NCBI RefSeq assembly: GCF_000828715.1
Contig: NZ_AP014583.1
Coordinates: 2,788,001 to 2,852,000, forward strand
Reading direction: 5' to 3'
DNA: 64,000 bases
From: Winogradskyella sp. PG-2
GTDB taxonomy: Bacteria > Bacteroidota > Bacteroidia > Flavobacteriales > Flavobacteriaceae
The notes beneath the pieces were generated by a model. That model worked only from the letters and a program-made list of their open reading frames with translations, made no database searches and was not told the DNA's origin. Shown one piece after another: positions 36,035 to 44,605 of this stretch. The translations under genes were made by a program, and so were the position numbers. How positions within the stretch are numbered: position 1 is the first letter of the stretch; each line of letters opens with the position of its first letter.

Positions 36035-37366
36035 ATGAATCCAACAAAAAAAGTCGCATTTTATACTCTTGGCTGCAAGCTTAACTTCTCTGAAACTTCT
36101 ACGATTGCTAGAAGTTTTAAGGATGAAGGTTTTGAGCGTGTAGACTTTAAGGAAGAAGCAGATATCTATGTGATTAATACCTGTTCAGTTACTGAAAATG
36201 CTGATAAACGTTTTAAAACCATTGTAAAGCAAGCGCAAAAAGTCAATCCTGATGCTTTTGTTGCTGCAATTGGTTGTTATGCGCAATTGAAACCAGAAGA
36301 GCTGGCTGATGTAAATGGTGTAGATTTGGTTTTGGGAGCTACTGAGAAATTTAAGATTACCGACTACCTGAATGAGTTAACAAAAAACGATTTTGGAGAA
36401 GTACACAGTTGTGAAATTGAAGATGCAGACTTTTATGTCGGTAGTTATTCTATAGGTGATAGGACCAGAGCATTTTTGAAAGTTCAAGATGGGTGTGATT
36501 ATAAATGTACGTATTGTACAATTCCATTAGCAAGAGGAATTTCTCGCAGTGATACTATGGATAATGTATTACAAAACGCTAAAGAAATTTCTAATCAAGG
36601 TATTAAAGAAATTGTGCTCACAGGTGTTAATATTGGTGATTATGGTAAAGGGGAGTTTGGCAATAAAAAACACGAACATACTTTTTTAGATTTAGTAACC
36701 GAACTAGATAATGTTGAGGGTATTGAACGTTTAAGAATTTCATCAATAGAGCCTAATTTGTTAAAAAATGAAACGATTGATTTAGTTTCTAAATCTAGAG
36801 CTTTTGTACCACATTTTCATGTGCCATTACAAAGTGGTAGTAATGATATATTGAGGAAAATGAAGCGTCGCTACATGAAAGAGTTATATGCAGATCGTGT
36901 TTCAAAAATAAAAGAGGTAATGCCACAAGCTTGTATTGGTGTTGATGTTATTGTAGGTTTTCCTAGTGAAACGGAAGAACACTTTTTAGAGACTTATAAC
37001 TTCTTAAATGAATTAGATATCTCTTATTTACACGTATTTACATATTCTGAACGCGCTAATACCGAAGCTGCTGAAATGGATGGTATTGTTCCAAAAGCTG
37101 TAAGATCTAAACGCAGTAAAATGTTAAGAGGACTTTCTGCTAAAAAGCGACGTGCTTTTTATGAGAATCAACTTGGTACTAAGCGCACTGTTTTATTTGA
37201 GGGGGAAAATAAGGAAGGCTATATTCATGGATTTACGGAAAATTATGTGAAAGTAAAAACACCTTGGAATCCTGAATTGGTCAATTCACTTTATAAAGTG
37301 TGTTTGAGCAAGATAGACGATGATGGTTTAGTAAGATTTGATTTTATTGAATCCTTAGTATCTTAA
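36035..37366 (+). CDS. mtaB: tRNA (N6-threonylcarbamoyladenosine-37-C2) methylthiotransferase
   Basis: A 443-residue radical-SAM methylthiotransferase that converts t6A to ms2t6A at position 37 of tRNAs reading ANN codons. The N-terminal UPF0004 domain provides cluster ligands Cys14, Cys50 and Cys81. The radical-SAM cluster motif CDYKCTYC gives Cys154, Cys158 and Cys161. A C-terminal TRAM-like region is present. The order and spacing separate it from MiaB and RimO by the form of the flanking motifs (LGCKLNFSE at the start). It is monocistronic. Confidence 0.94.
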   Translation: MNPTKKVAFYTLGCKLNFSETSTIARSFKDEGFERVDFKEEADIYVINTCSVTENADKRFKTIVKQAQKVNPDAFVAAIGCYAQLKPEELADVNGVDLVLGATEKFKITDYLNELTKNDFGEVHSCEIEDADFYVGSYSIGDRTRAFLKVQDGCDYKCTYCTIPLARGISRSDTMDNVLQNAKEISNQGIKEIVLTGVNIGDYGKGEFGNKKHEHTFLDLVTELDNVEGIERLRISSIEPNLLKNETIDLVSKSRAFVPHFHVPLQSGSNDILRKMKRRYMKELYADRVSKIKEVMPQACIGVDVIVGFPSETEEHFLETYNFLNELDISYLHVFTYSERANTEAAEMDGIVPKAVRSKRSKMLRGLSAKKRRAFYENQLGTKRTVLFEGENKEGYIHGFTENYVKVKTPWNPELVNSLYKVCLSKIDDDGLVRFDFIESLVS

Positions 37367-37372
37367 ACTAAA

Positions 37373-37400
37373 AAATCCGAAACTTTTAAATTTCGGATTT
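37373..37400. terminator. Hairpin between convergent mtaB and GNAT genes
   Basis: AAATCCGAAA pairs with TTTCGGATTT. On the minus strand it is followed by a TTTTTT run, on the plus strand by a shorter T-rich tract, so it may serve both genes. Confidence 0.75.
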
Positions 37401-37422
37401 AGAGTAATTTTTTTTATACCTT

Positions 37423-37719
37423 TTATATGCGAATGCCAACAGGTAGCATACGTTTATATTTTCTATTACGTCTTACAAATTTTGCGATTTCTGGACTGGT
37501 AGGCACAACACTAATATTACGTTCTTTAATATTGCTAAATACCAAATCGATAAATTCTAATTCAAATTCAGCAGTTCTAATAGCTTCAGGAATAATCATT
37601 TTGGTTAAGAATATCTTACGTTCTTGTAAAGAATATTCAATAATAGCCATGTCATTTTCAACCTTTAATTCAAATTGACGGAGAAAATCATTGTCAATCA
37701 ATTCAGCAGTTTCAGTCAT
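37423..37719 (-). CDS. Small GNAT-fold acetyltransferase-like protein (YjdJ type)
   Basis: A 98-residue protein: MTETAELIDNDFLRQFEL at the start, a central strand pair, then FVRRNRKYKRMLPVGIRI. It resembles the YjdJ/Gcn5-related small domain family (DUF4442-free, about 95 aa) that binds acetyl-CoA. The longer frame starting at 37794 is not used, because a consensus -7 box (TACCTTTG, 37784-37791) lies inside it. Transcription would begin near 37776 and the ATG at 37719 is the first good start. The substrate is unknown. Confidence 0.78.
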   Translation of the reverse strand: MTETAELIDNDFLRQFELKVENDMAIIEYSLQERKIFLTKMIIPEAIRTAEFELEFIDLVFSNIKERNISVVPTSPEIAKFVRRNRKYKRMLPVGIRI

Positions 37720-37783
37720 AATTTCTTTAAATTTAAAATTAGCGGTTGGCGTGTAGATACTATATTTGTATAGTTTTGCTGTG

Positions 37784-37791
37784 CAAAGGTA
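37784..37791 (-). promoter_or_regulatory. -7 element that decides the start of the GNAT-like gene
   Basis: Minus-strand TACCTTTG is a consensus match. It sits between the two possible start codons and rules out the upstream one at 37794. Confidence 0.6.
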
Positions 37792-37881
37792 CAAAAAATC
37801 AACGTAAGTTTTAAATTAACGTTGTTAAAACGTTAAATTATAAACAATTATACAGTTCAATTAATTCGTTTACTTATTTCA

Positions 37882-38544
37882 ATGAGTGAAAAAATGACAC
37901 ATGTGTATTTAATGCCAGGTATGGCTGCTAATCCTACTATTTTCGAGCATATTAAGCTGCCAGAGTCAAGTTATAAGATTCACTGGTTAGAATGGCAGAT
38001 TCCTGTAAAGAATGAGTCCTTGTCTGACTATGCAAAGCGTATGTGTCAATTTATTACACATGATAATATTGTGCTTTTAGGTGTGTCTTTTGGTGGTATG
38101 CTAGTGCAAGAAATGAGTGAATTTTTAAATTTGAAAAAGCTTTTTGTTATTTCTAGCGTCAAATCTCATCACGAACTACCCAAACGACTCAAGCTACTTA
38201 AAATTACTAAAGCATACCATATATTACCTACACAATTAGTAAGTAATATCGATTTGTTAGCTAAGTATGCTTTTGGTGAAACGATTAAAAAACGTGTTGA
38301 TTTGTACAAGAGATACCTATCTGTAAGTGATAAAAGATATTTAGATTGGGCTATAAAACAAGTGGTGTGTTGGGACCAAGAAGAACCAAATCCAGAAGCA
38401 ATTTACATTCATGGTGATAAAGACATTGTTTTTCCGCATTCATGTGAAGGGGATTGTATTGTTCTAAAAGGTGGAACACATATTATGGTAATTAATAAGT
38501 ATAAATGGTTTAATGAAAATTTACCAAAACTGATAGAATCCTGA
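37882..38544 (+). CDS. Alpha/beta hydrolase
   Basis: A 220-residue alpha/beta-hydrolase. The nucleophile elbow GVSFGG puts the catalytic serine at 69. The histidine is likely in KGGTHIMV near 200, and the acid in HGDKDIVFP near 180. There is no signal peptide, so it is cytoplasmic. The substrate cannot be read from sequence. It is 81 nt upstream of the lytic transglycosylase on the same strand and may be cotranscribed. Confidence 0.85.
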   Translation: MSEKMTHVYLMPGMAANPTIFEHIKLPESSYKIHWLEWQIPVKNESLSDYAKRMCQFITHDNIVLLGVSFGGMLVQEMSEFLNLKKLFVISSVKSHHELPKRLKLLKITKAYHILPTQLVSNIDLLAKYAFGETIKKRVDLYKRYLSVSDKRYLDWAIKQVVCWDQEEPNPEAIYIHGDKDIVFPHSCEGDCIVLKGGTHIMVINKYKWFNENLPKLIES

Positions 38545-38625
38545 ATTTGAAAGAATTAAATAGATTTTAGTGAATCATTTTGAAGTTAATATGCTATTAC
38601 TTACATTGTACAAAAATATAACGCC

Positions 38626-39573
38626 ATGCAAATCTTAAAAAATATATTAGCCGCAATAGGATTAGTCTGTATATCAGGTCTTTTTATCTTCTCTATGCAA
38701 AAGGCACCTTCAGATCAGAATACCCAATCAGATGATACTTTAGGTAAGGAAAAACCGTTAATAAATGATTATAATGTATATGCTTTAGAAATGCCAGAAG
38801 GTATCAACTTTGCAGGTGAAGCAGTACCTGTAGAGAATCCGGATATTTATGAACGTATGGATAGAGAACTTTTAGTAAATACCTATTGGCAATCTAATGG
38901 ACTTTTAATGTTTAAACGTGCTCAAAAATATTTTCCAATAATAGAGCCAATATTAAAAGAGAACGGTGTGCCTGATGATTTTAAATATTTAGCTGTTATA
39001 GAAAGTGGGCTTGTACCAACAGCAAAATCACCAGCAGGTGCGTCTGGTGTATGGCAAATAATGAAAGCTACAGGAAGAGAAAATGGTTTAGAAGTTAATT
39101 CTAATGTTGACGAGCGTTATAATATTAAGAAAGCAACAAAGGTTGCTTGTAAATATTTAAAAAGAGCTAAAGATAAATTAGGATCTTGGACTGCTGCTGC
39201 TGCTGCATACAATGCAGGTAATGCAGGGATTTCAAGACGTTTAAAAGAACAAGGTGTTGCAGGTTATTATGACTTATTACTAGGTGAAGAGACAGGCCGT
39301 TATGTGTTTAGAATTGTTGCGTTGAAAGAAATTTTGTCACATCCAGATAAGTATGGTTTTAATTTTAATAATAGTGACCTGTATAAAACGGTACCTACTA
39401 ATAAAGTTGAAGTTGATACAGCTGTAGCTGACTTTTCTAAATTTGCCAAACGTTTTGGGATTAATTATAAAATTTTGAAACTTCATAACCCTTGGCTAAG
39501 AGAAAAGCATTTGAACAATAAATCTCGCAAACTATATACTATAGAGATTCCTAAAGAAGGATTTTATGATTAA
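38626..39573 (+). CDS. Membrane-anchored lytic transglycosylase, MltD-like
   Basis: A 315-residue protein with an N-terminal membrane anchor or signal (residues 6-23) and a GH23 lytic transglycosylase domain at about 90-240. The catalytic glutamate is Glu126 in LAVIESGL. The conserved GASGVWQIM and AAAAYNAGNAG motifs follow. The region after 250 may contact peptidoglycan but lacks clear LysM repeats. It cleaves peptidoglycan glycan strands in the periplasm during growth. A strong terminator follows. Confidence 0.92.
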   Translation: MQILKNILAAIGLVCISGLFIFSMQKAPSDQNTQSDDTLGKEKPLINDYNVYALEMPEGINFAGEAVPVENPDIYERMDRELLVNTYWQSNGLLMFKRAQKYFPIIEPILKENGVPDDFKYLAVIESGLVPTAKSPAGASGVWQIMKATGRENGLEVNSNVDERYNIKKATKVACKYLKRAKDKLGSWTAAAAAYNAGNAGISRRLKEQGVAGYYDLLLGEETGRYVFRIVALKEILSHPDKYGFNFNNSDLYKTVPTNKVEVDTAVADFSKFAKRFGINYKILKLHNPWLREKHLNNKSRKLYTIEIPKEGFYD

Positions 39574-39591
39574 ATAATTGCTATTTGTCAT

Positions 39592-39627
39592 AAAAAAGGC
39601 TTGAATATTTATTCAAGCCTTTTTTTA
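39592..39627. terminator. Bidirectional terminator between convergent genes
   Basis: AAGGCTTGAATA pairs with TATTCAAGCCTT-type bases and has A and T runs on each side. It ends the transglycosylase gene and probably the minus-strand TPR gene. Confidence 0.88.
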
Positions 39628-39642
39628 GTTGTTCTTTGTAAT

Positions 39643-40221
39643 CTATCTTCTACTTCTTCTGTTTTGTCTTGAAGAAGTTGGTTGACCATATTGTTGTTTT
39701 GGTATAGAAGCTTTCTTCATTTGCTGCTTCATCATTTTAATCTGTTCAGTAAGCATATCTCTTTTATCAAGTTTATCAGCTTCAGCTAATAATTTCTGAG
39801 CTTCTTGTTTACGACGTTTAGAAAAAGCAATACCTGCTAAATTTAGTTTTGCCATCGCCAAATCATGATCCATTGACAGACCTAACGAAATCGCTTTCTT
39901 AAAATATTTCTCAGCTTCATTCATATTGGTTTGAGAAACCATAACACCATTTAAGTAATTTAAATATCCTTGTTGCTTTTTTACTAAAGCACCCTCAGGA
40001 TTTTTAATCTTATCAAGCCATTTTTTTGTACCTGGAAAATCTTGTTTTCTCAATTTTAAAAAGGCTAATAAAATCATCTCATTTTTAAAGTACAAAAAGA
40101 TAAATATCGTTGAAAGCAAGATGTACATAATACCATTGCCTATTTCTCCTTCTGTAAATTGATAGACTGCGAATGCAATAATTAAGGCGGCAATGACTAA
40201 TTTTATATTTTTATTAAACAT
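39643..40221 (-). CDS. TPR-containing membrane protein
   Basis: The start is set at the ATG at 40221 (MFNKNIKLVIAALIIAF). The longer frame from 40248 would start inside the -7 box at 40246-40253. The product is 192 residues: two membrane spans (about 7-22 and 26-46), then TPR-like helices (YLNYLNGVMVSQTNMNEAEKYFKKAI, LAMAKLNLAGIAFSKRRKQEAQKLL in parts), and a Gln/Arg-rich tail. It probably works as a scaffold at the cytoplasmic membrane. No specific role is known. Confidence 0.78.
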   Translation of the reverse strand: MFNKNIKLVIAALIIAFAVYQFTEGEIGNGIMYILLSTIFIFLYFKNEMILLAFLKLRKQDFPGTKKWLDKIKNPEGALVKKQQGYLNYLNGVMVSQTNMNEAEKYFKKAISLGLSMDHDLAMAKLNLAGIAFSKRRKQEAQKLLAEADKLDKRDMLTEQIKMMKQQMKKASIPKQQYGQPTSSRQNRRSRR

Positions 40222-40245
40222 ATTTCTGATTGTTTTTGCAGAGCG

Positions 40246-40253
40246 CAAAGGTA
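40246..40253 (-). promoter_or_regulatory. -7 element that decides the start of the TPR gene
   Basis: Minus-strand TACCTTTG, consensus, 25 nt upstream of the ATG at 40221 and covering the alternative start at 40248. Confidence 0.6.
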
Positions 40254-40287
40254 ATAAAATTCTATATAAAAAATTTTATTTTCACCC

Positions 40288-40317
40288 TTGCTAAAGTAAA
40301 AACTTGTTGTATATTTG
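40288..40317 (+). promoter_or_regulatory. Complete Bacteroidota promoter of rpmH
   Basis: TTG at 40288-40290, 19 nt, TATATTTG at 40310-40317: full consensus and spacing. The leader would be about 57 nt. Confidence 0.8.
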
Positions 40318-40380
40318 CACGCAGTTTTGAGATAGCTCACAACTGTTAAAAAGAATATTCAGATTTTAAATATATAGGAC

Positions 40381-40542
40381 ATGCCAAAAAGAACGTTTCA
40401 GCCGTCTAAGAGAAAGAGAAAAAACAAACACGGTTTTAGAGAAAGAATGGCTTCTGTTAATGGAAGAAAAGTTTTAGCGCGTAGAAGAGCTAAAGGAAGA
40501 AAGAAATTGTCTGTATCATCTGAAACAAGACATAAAAGATAA
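40381..40542 (+). CDS. rpmH: 50S ribosomal protein L34
   Basis: A 53-residue protein, [20 protein letters not shown] at the start, then [20 protein letters not shown], the invariant L34 pattern, with a slightly longer C-terminus ([12 protein letters not shown]). It is very basic, as expected for a ribosomal protein. The usual dnaA or rnpA neighbours are absent, which is normal for Bacteroidota. It has its own promoter and a terminator at 40567-40597. Confidence 0.98.
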   Translation: MPKRTFQPSKRKRKNKHGFRERMASVNGRKVLARRRAKGRKKLSVSSETRHKR

Positions 40543-40566
40543 TGATTAACAATTGTTAACAATATT

Positions 40567-40597
40567 AGGGCGTTACTTAGGTGTAGCGCCTTTTTTT
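40567..40597 (+). terminator. Terminator of rpmH
   Basis: AGGGCGTTAC folds with GTAGCGCCT (one bulged G and one G-U pair), followed by a run of seven T. Confidence 0.78.
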
Positions 40598-40613
40598 GTA
40601 CCCTATTGATAAC

Positions 40614-40621
40614 TATTTTTG
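40614..40621 (+). promoter_or_regulatory. -7 promoter element of carB
   Basis: TATTTTTG matches TANNTTTG, 20 nt before the carB ATG. No TTG at exactly 19 nt upstream. Confidence 0.45.
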
Positions 40622-40641
40622 CAAACAAATTATTTTAGCTC

Positions 40642-43497
40642 ATGCCAAAAGACAAACACATTAAATCTATTTTACTTATAGGCTCTGGTCCAATTGTTAT
40701 AGGTCAGGCCTGCGAATTTGACTATTCAGGATCTCAAGCATTACGCTCTTTAAGAGAAGATGGAATAGAAACAATTCTTATTAATTCTAACCCAGCAACA
40801 ATAATGACAGATCCTACAATGGCAGATCATGTTTATCTGTTGCCATTGAATACAAAATCTATAATTAAGATTTTAAAGGAGCATCCACACATTGATGCAG
40901 TATTACCAACAATGGGAGGACAAACTGCTCTTAACCTTTGTATTGAAGCTGATGAAAAAGGTATTTGGAAGGATTTTGATGTAGAAATTATTGGTGTTGA
41001 TATTGATGCTATAAATATTACTGAAGATAGAGAGAAGTTTAGAGATTTAATGACAAAAATAGGTGTTGGTATGGCTCCTCAAGAAACAGCGACTTCATTT
41101 TTAAAAGGTAAAGAGATAGCGCAAGAGTTTGGGTTTCCGTTGTGTATTAGAGCATCTTTTACATTAGGTGGAGCTGGAGCTTCTATTGTATATGATGAAA
41201 AGGAATTAGATGAGTCTTTAACTAGAGGATTAGAAATATCTCCAATTCATGAGGTAATGATTGACAAGGCATTGTTGGGTTGGAAAGAATATGAACTTGA
41301 GTTATTACGTGATAAGAATGATAATGTAGTAATTATATGTACCATAGAAAATATGGATCCAATGGGAATCCATACAGGTGATTCTATAACCGTTGCACCA
41401 GCGATGACTTTATCAGATAAGACATTTCAAAAAATGCGTGATATGGCCATACATATGATGCGTAGTATTGGTGACTTTGCAGGTGGATGTAATGTACAGT
41501 TTGCTGTAAGCCCTGACCAAGAAGAAGAAATAATAGCTATTGAGATTAACCCACGTGTATCACGTTCCTCTGCATTAGCTAGTAAAGCGACTGGTTATCC
41601 AATTGCTAAGATTGCTGCAAAATTAGCTTTAGGTTACACATTAGATGAATTGAGTAATCAAATTACAAAGTCAACTTCGGCTTTATTTGAACCAACTTTA
41701 GACTATGTAATTGTGAAAATTCCACGTTGGAATTTTGATAAATTCGAAGGTTCTGATAGAACACTTGGTCTTCAGATGAAAGCAGTAGGGGAAGTTATGG
41801 CTATTGGGCGTTCTTTCCAAGAAGCATTGCACAAAGCAACTCAATCTTTAGAAATAAAACGTAATGGTTTAGGAGCAGATGGAAAAGGGTACAAAGATTA
41901 TGATACAATTATTAGTAAACTAAAGTACGCAAGTTGGGATCGTGTTTTTGCTATTTATGATGCTATAGAAATAGGAATTCCATTAAGCCGTATTTTCGAA
42001 ATCACTAAAATTGATATGTGGTTCTTAAAGCAGTATGAAGAGCTATTCCAACTTCAAAAAGAAATTTCGACATATACAGTAGATACAATAGATAGAGAAT
42101 TATTGTTAGAGGCTAAGCAAAAAGGTTATGGGGATAGACAAATTGCTCATATGCTTAAATGTTTAGAGAGTGAGGTTTATAATAAGCGAAGAGCACTAAA
42201 TATAAATCGTGTTTATAAATTAGTTGATACTTGTGCCGCAGAATTTAAGGCACAAACACCTTATTATTATTCAACTTTTGAAAGTGAAGTGGAAACACCA
42301 GATGGGCAAATTTCAGTTCATAATGAAAGCGTAGTAACTGATAAAAAGAAAATTATTGTGTTAGGCTCTGGACCTAATAGAATCGGACAAGGTATTGAGT
42401 TTGATTACTGTTGTGTACATGGTGTGCTTGCAGCAGCAGAATGTGGTTATGAAACTATAATGATTAACTGTAATCCAGAAACTGTTTCAACCGATTTTGA
42501 TATTGCAGATAAACTTTATTTTGAGCCTGTATTTTGGGAACACATCTATGATATCATTCAGCATGAAAAACCTGAAGGAGTTATTGTTCAGTTAGGTGGA
42601 CAAACTGCTTTAAAACTTGCTGAAAAGTTAGAAAAATGGGGAGTTAAAATAATGGGAACAAGCTTTAAATCTTTAGATTTAGCTGAAGATAGAGGGAGCT
42701 TTTCAAACATACTGAAAGCCAATAACATTCCTTATCCAGAATTTGATGTTGCTGAGACTGCAGATGAAGCATTAGCAATTGCTGATATTTTAAATTTTCC
42801 AATACTAGTAAGACCATCATATGTACTTGGAGGTCAAGGAATGAAGATTGTGATTAATAAAGATGAGTTAGAAGCTCATGTTATTGATTTATTAAAATCA
42901 ATTCCTGGTAATAAATTATTGTTAGATCACTATTTAGATGGTGCTATCGAAGCTGAAGCTGATGCTATATGTGATGCAGATGGTAATGTCTATATCATTG
43001 GTATTATGGAACATATTGAACCATGTGGTATTCACTCAGGTGATAGTAATGCATTATTACCTGCCTTCAACTTAGGCGATTTAGTGAAGCAACAAATTAT
43101 AGACCATACGCATACTATAGCAAGAGCTTTAAATACAGTTGGTTTAATCAATATTCAATTTGCTATTAAAGATGATATTGTTTATATCATTGAAGCGAAT
43201 CCAAGAGCATCTCGTACAGTTCCTTTTATTGCGAAAGCTTATAAAGAGCCTTACGTAAATTATGCAACTAAAGTTATGTTAGGAGAGAAAAAGGTCACTG
43301 ATTTTGATTTTAAACCAAAGTTAGATGGTTATGCAATAAAACAACCTGTGTTCTCTTTTAATAAGTTTCCTAATGTAAATAAAAAGCTTGGTCCAGAAAT
43401 GAAGAGTACTGGAGAAAGTATTTTATTTATTGACAGTTTAAAGGATGATGAATTCTATGATTTATACTCAAGACGTAAAATGTATTTGAGTAAATAA
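40642..43497 (+). CDS. carB: Carbamoyl-phosphate synthase large subunit, short form
   Basis: A 951-residue ATP-grasp enzyme making carbamoyl phosphate for pyrimidines and arginine. Two homologous halves are present: the first has SGPIVIGQACEFDYSG and INPRVSRSSALASKATGYP, the second has GSGPNRIGQGIEFDYCCVH and EANPRASRTVPFIAKA. E. coli CarB has about 1073 residues. Here the chain ends directly after the second ATP-grasp region, so the C-terminal MGS-like allosteric domain (UMP and ornithine control) is absent. That shorter form is usual in flavobacteria. carA is not in the window. Confidence 0.95.
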   Translation: MPKDKHIKSILLIGSGPIVIGQACEFDYSGSQALRSLREDGIETILINSNPATIMTDPTMADHVYLLPLNTKSIIKILKEHPHIDAVLPTMGGQTALNLCIEADEKGIWKDFDVEIIGVDIDAINITEDREKFRDLMTKIGVGMAPQETATSFLKGKEIAQEFGFPLCIRASFTLGGAGASIVYDEKELDESLTRGLEISPIHEVMIDKALLGWKEYELELLRDKNDNVVIICTIENMDPMGIHTGDSITVAPAMTLSDKTFQKMRDMAIHMMRSIGDFAGGCNVQFAVSPDQEEEIIAIEINPRVSRSSALASKATGYPIAKIAAKLALGYTLDELSNQITKSTSALFEPTLDYVIVKIPRWNFDKFEGSDRTLGLQMKAVGEVMAIGRSFQEALHKATQSLEIKRNGLGADGKGYKDYDTIISKLKYASWDRVFAIYDAIEIGIPLSRIFEITKIDMWFLKQYEELFQLQKEISTYTVDTIDRELLLEAKQKGYGDRQIAHMLKCLESEVYNKRRALNINRVYKLVDTCAAEFKAQTPYYYSTFESEVETPDGQISVHNESVVTDKKKIIVLGSGPNRIGQGIEFDYCCVHGVLAAAECGYETIMINCNPETVSTDFDIADKLYFEPVFWEHIYDIIQHEKPEGVIVQLGGQTALKLAEKLEKWGVKIMGTSFKSLDLAEDRGSFSNILKANNIPYPEFDVAETADEALAIADILNFPILVRPSYVLGGQGMKIVINKDELEAHVIDLLKSIPGNKLLLDHYLDGAIEAEADAICDADGNVYIIGIMEHIEPCGIHSGDSNALLPAFNLGDLVKQQIIDHTHTIARALNTVGLINIQFAIKDDIVYIIEANPRASRTVPFIAKAYKEPYVNYATKVMLGEKKVTDFDFKPKLDGYAIKQPVFSFNKFPNVNKKLGPEMKSTGESILFIDSLKDDEFYDLYSRRKMYLSK

Positions 43498-43573
43498 TTT
43501 TAGACTTTTCGATGAAGTGCAAAGCGTATTAGCTAATTATTAGTAACTTAGCTCATAATAATATCCTACTTAT

Positions 43574-43989
43574 ATGAAACTAAGATTACTTTTTTTAATC
43601 GTTGTGTTAACTACTAATATTGGTTTATCTCAGAATGCTTTTAAACAATTTGAAGGTATTGATGATACAGTACTTTAGATATTAATTTGGCATTATTAGA
43701 TGATACCACATCGACTTTATCTAAGATTGTGATGCAATACAATGCAATTCAGGATGAAGATTTTGTAATATCACCAAATCCTTCAAAAGATAAATTAAAT
43801 ATAAAGCTACCGAGTATAGGTGAAGATTTAAAACTAGAAGTATTCGATGTTTTAGGAAAACGAATATATAAGAGTTTAATTACAAAGCTAGAATCTTCAA
43901 TAAATGTTTCTGATTGGAAAAGTGGTGTGTATTTAGTTAGAATATCTGGTGATAAGACAACTAAGACTAAACGTTTTATTAAACAGTAA
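43574..43989 (+). pseudogene. Short T9SS-sorted protein, frameshifted
   Basis: The ATG at 43574 opens a signal peptide (MKLRLLFLIVVLTTNIGLSQ) but the frame stops at TAG 43676-43678. The next frame continues as DINLALLDD, and from about 43765 carries a complete type IX secretion tail (ISPNPSKDKLNI, VFDVLGKRIY, WKSGVYLVRISGDKTTKTKR) ending at 43989. One missing T at 43674-43676 would join both into about 138 residues. Even when repaired there are only some 40 residues between signal and tail, so there is almost no cargo. It may be a deletion remnant of a larger secreted protein. Confidence 0.72.
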
Positions 43990-44009
43990 AATTTATATTA
44001 AATAATAAT

Positions 44010-44046
44010 AAAAGAGGCAATCTAAAAATTTAGATTGCCTCTTTTA
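44010..44046. terminator. Bidirectional terminator overlapping the thioesterase stop codon
   Basis: AAAAGAGGCAATCTAAA pairs with TAGATTGCCTCTTTT. It ends the plus-strand gene at 43989, and on the minus strand its bases encode the last residues (KRGNLNF) of the thioesterase. Confidence 0.88.
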
Positions 44047-44600
44047 TTTTGATCTTCTGGTAATTCAATTTTTACGCGATAGTTTTTTAACTCCTTTAAA
44101 TAGTCTTGATAGGAAAAGTTATCATGATTAAACTCTAACTGTCTTTGCTTCTTAGTTTTTATTCGTTTTAAAGCTTTTAAAAAACGTTTTACTTCAGTTT
44201 TATCATTAATTATAATACCAGGGACTACAGCAGAATTTCCTGATTCATCTTTTGCTACCATAGTAAAGTAAGATGAGTTACAATGTTTTATTTCGCCTGT
44301 TTGAATATGTTCAGATTCTACTCTGATTCCAATAACCATTGAGGTTTTACCAACATAATTAACAGATGCTTTCATAGTTACCAATTCTCCGACTTCAATA
44401 GGGTTTATAAAGTCTACCGTATCCACAGATGCTGTAACACAGTAGGTTCCTGAATGTTTTGATGCACATGCAAAAGCTATCTGGTCCATTAGGTTAAGGA
44501 TATAGCCACCATGTATTTTTCCACTAAAGTTTGAATGCGATGGCAGCATCAGTTCAGAAATACTAATTCTTGATGAATCTATGGTTTTATACATATTCAA
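44022..44600 (-). CDS. Acyl-CoA thioesterase (YciA-like hotdog protein)
   Basis: A 192-residue hotdog-fold protein. The core reads MLPSHSNFSGKIHGGYILNL then MDQIAFACASKHSGTYCVTA, the GGxxLxxxDxxA-type pattern of YciA/BACH acyl-CoA hydrolases, with VDFINPIEVGELV following. The remaining C-terminal 45 residues are charged and helical. It hydrolyses acyl-CoA in the cytoplasm; chain length cannot be deduced. It follows rmuC by 5 nt, so they share a transcript. Confidence 0.9.
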   Translation of the reverse strand: MNMYKTIDSSRISISELMLPSHSNFSGKIHGGYILNLMDQIAFACASKHSGTYCVTASVDTVDFINPIEVGELVTMKASVNYVGKTSMVIGIRVESEHIQTGEIKHCNSSYFTMVAKDESGNSAVVPGIIINDKTEVKRFLKALKRIKTKKQRQLEFNHDNFSYQDYLKELKNYRVKIELPEDQNKRGNLNF

Positions 44601-44605
44601 TGATT

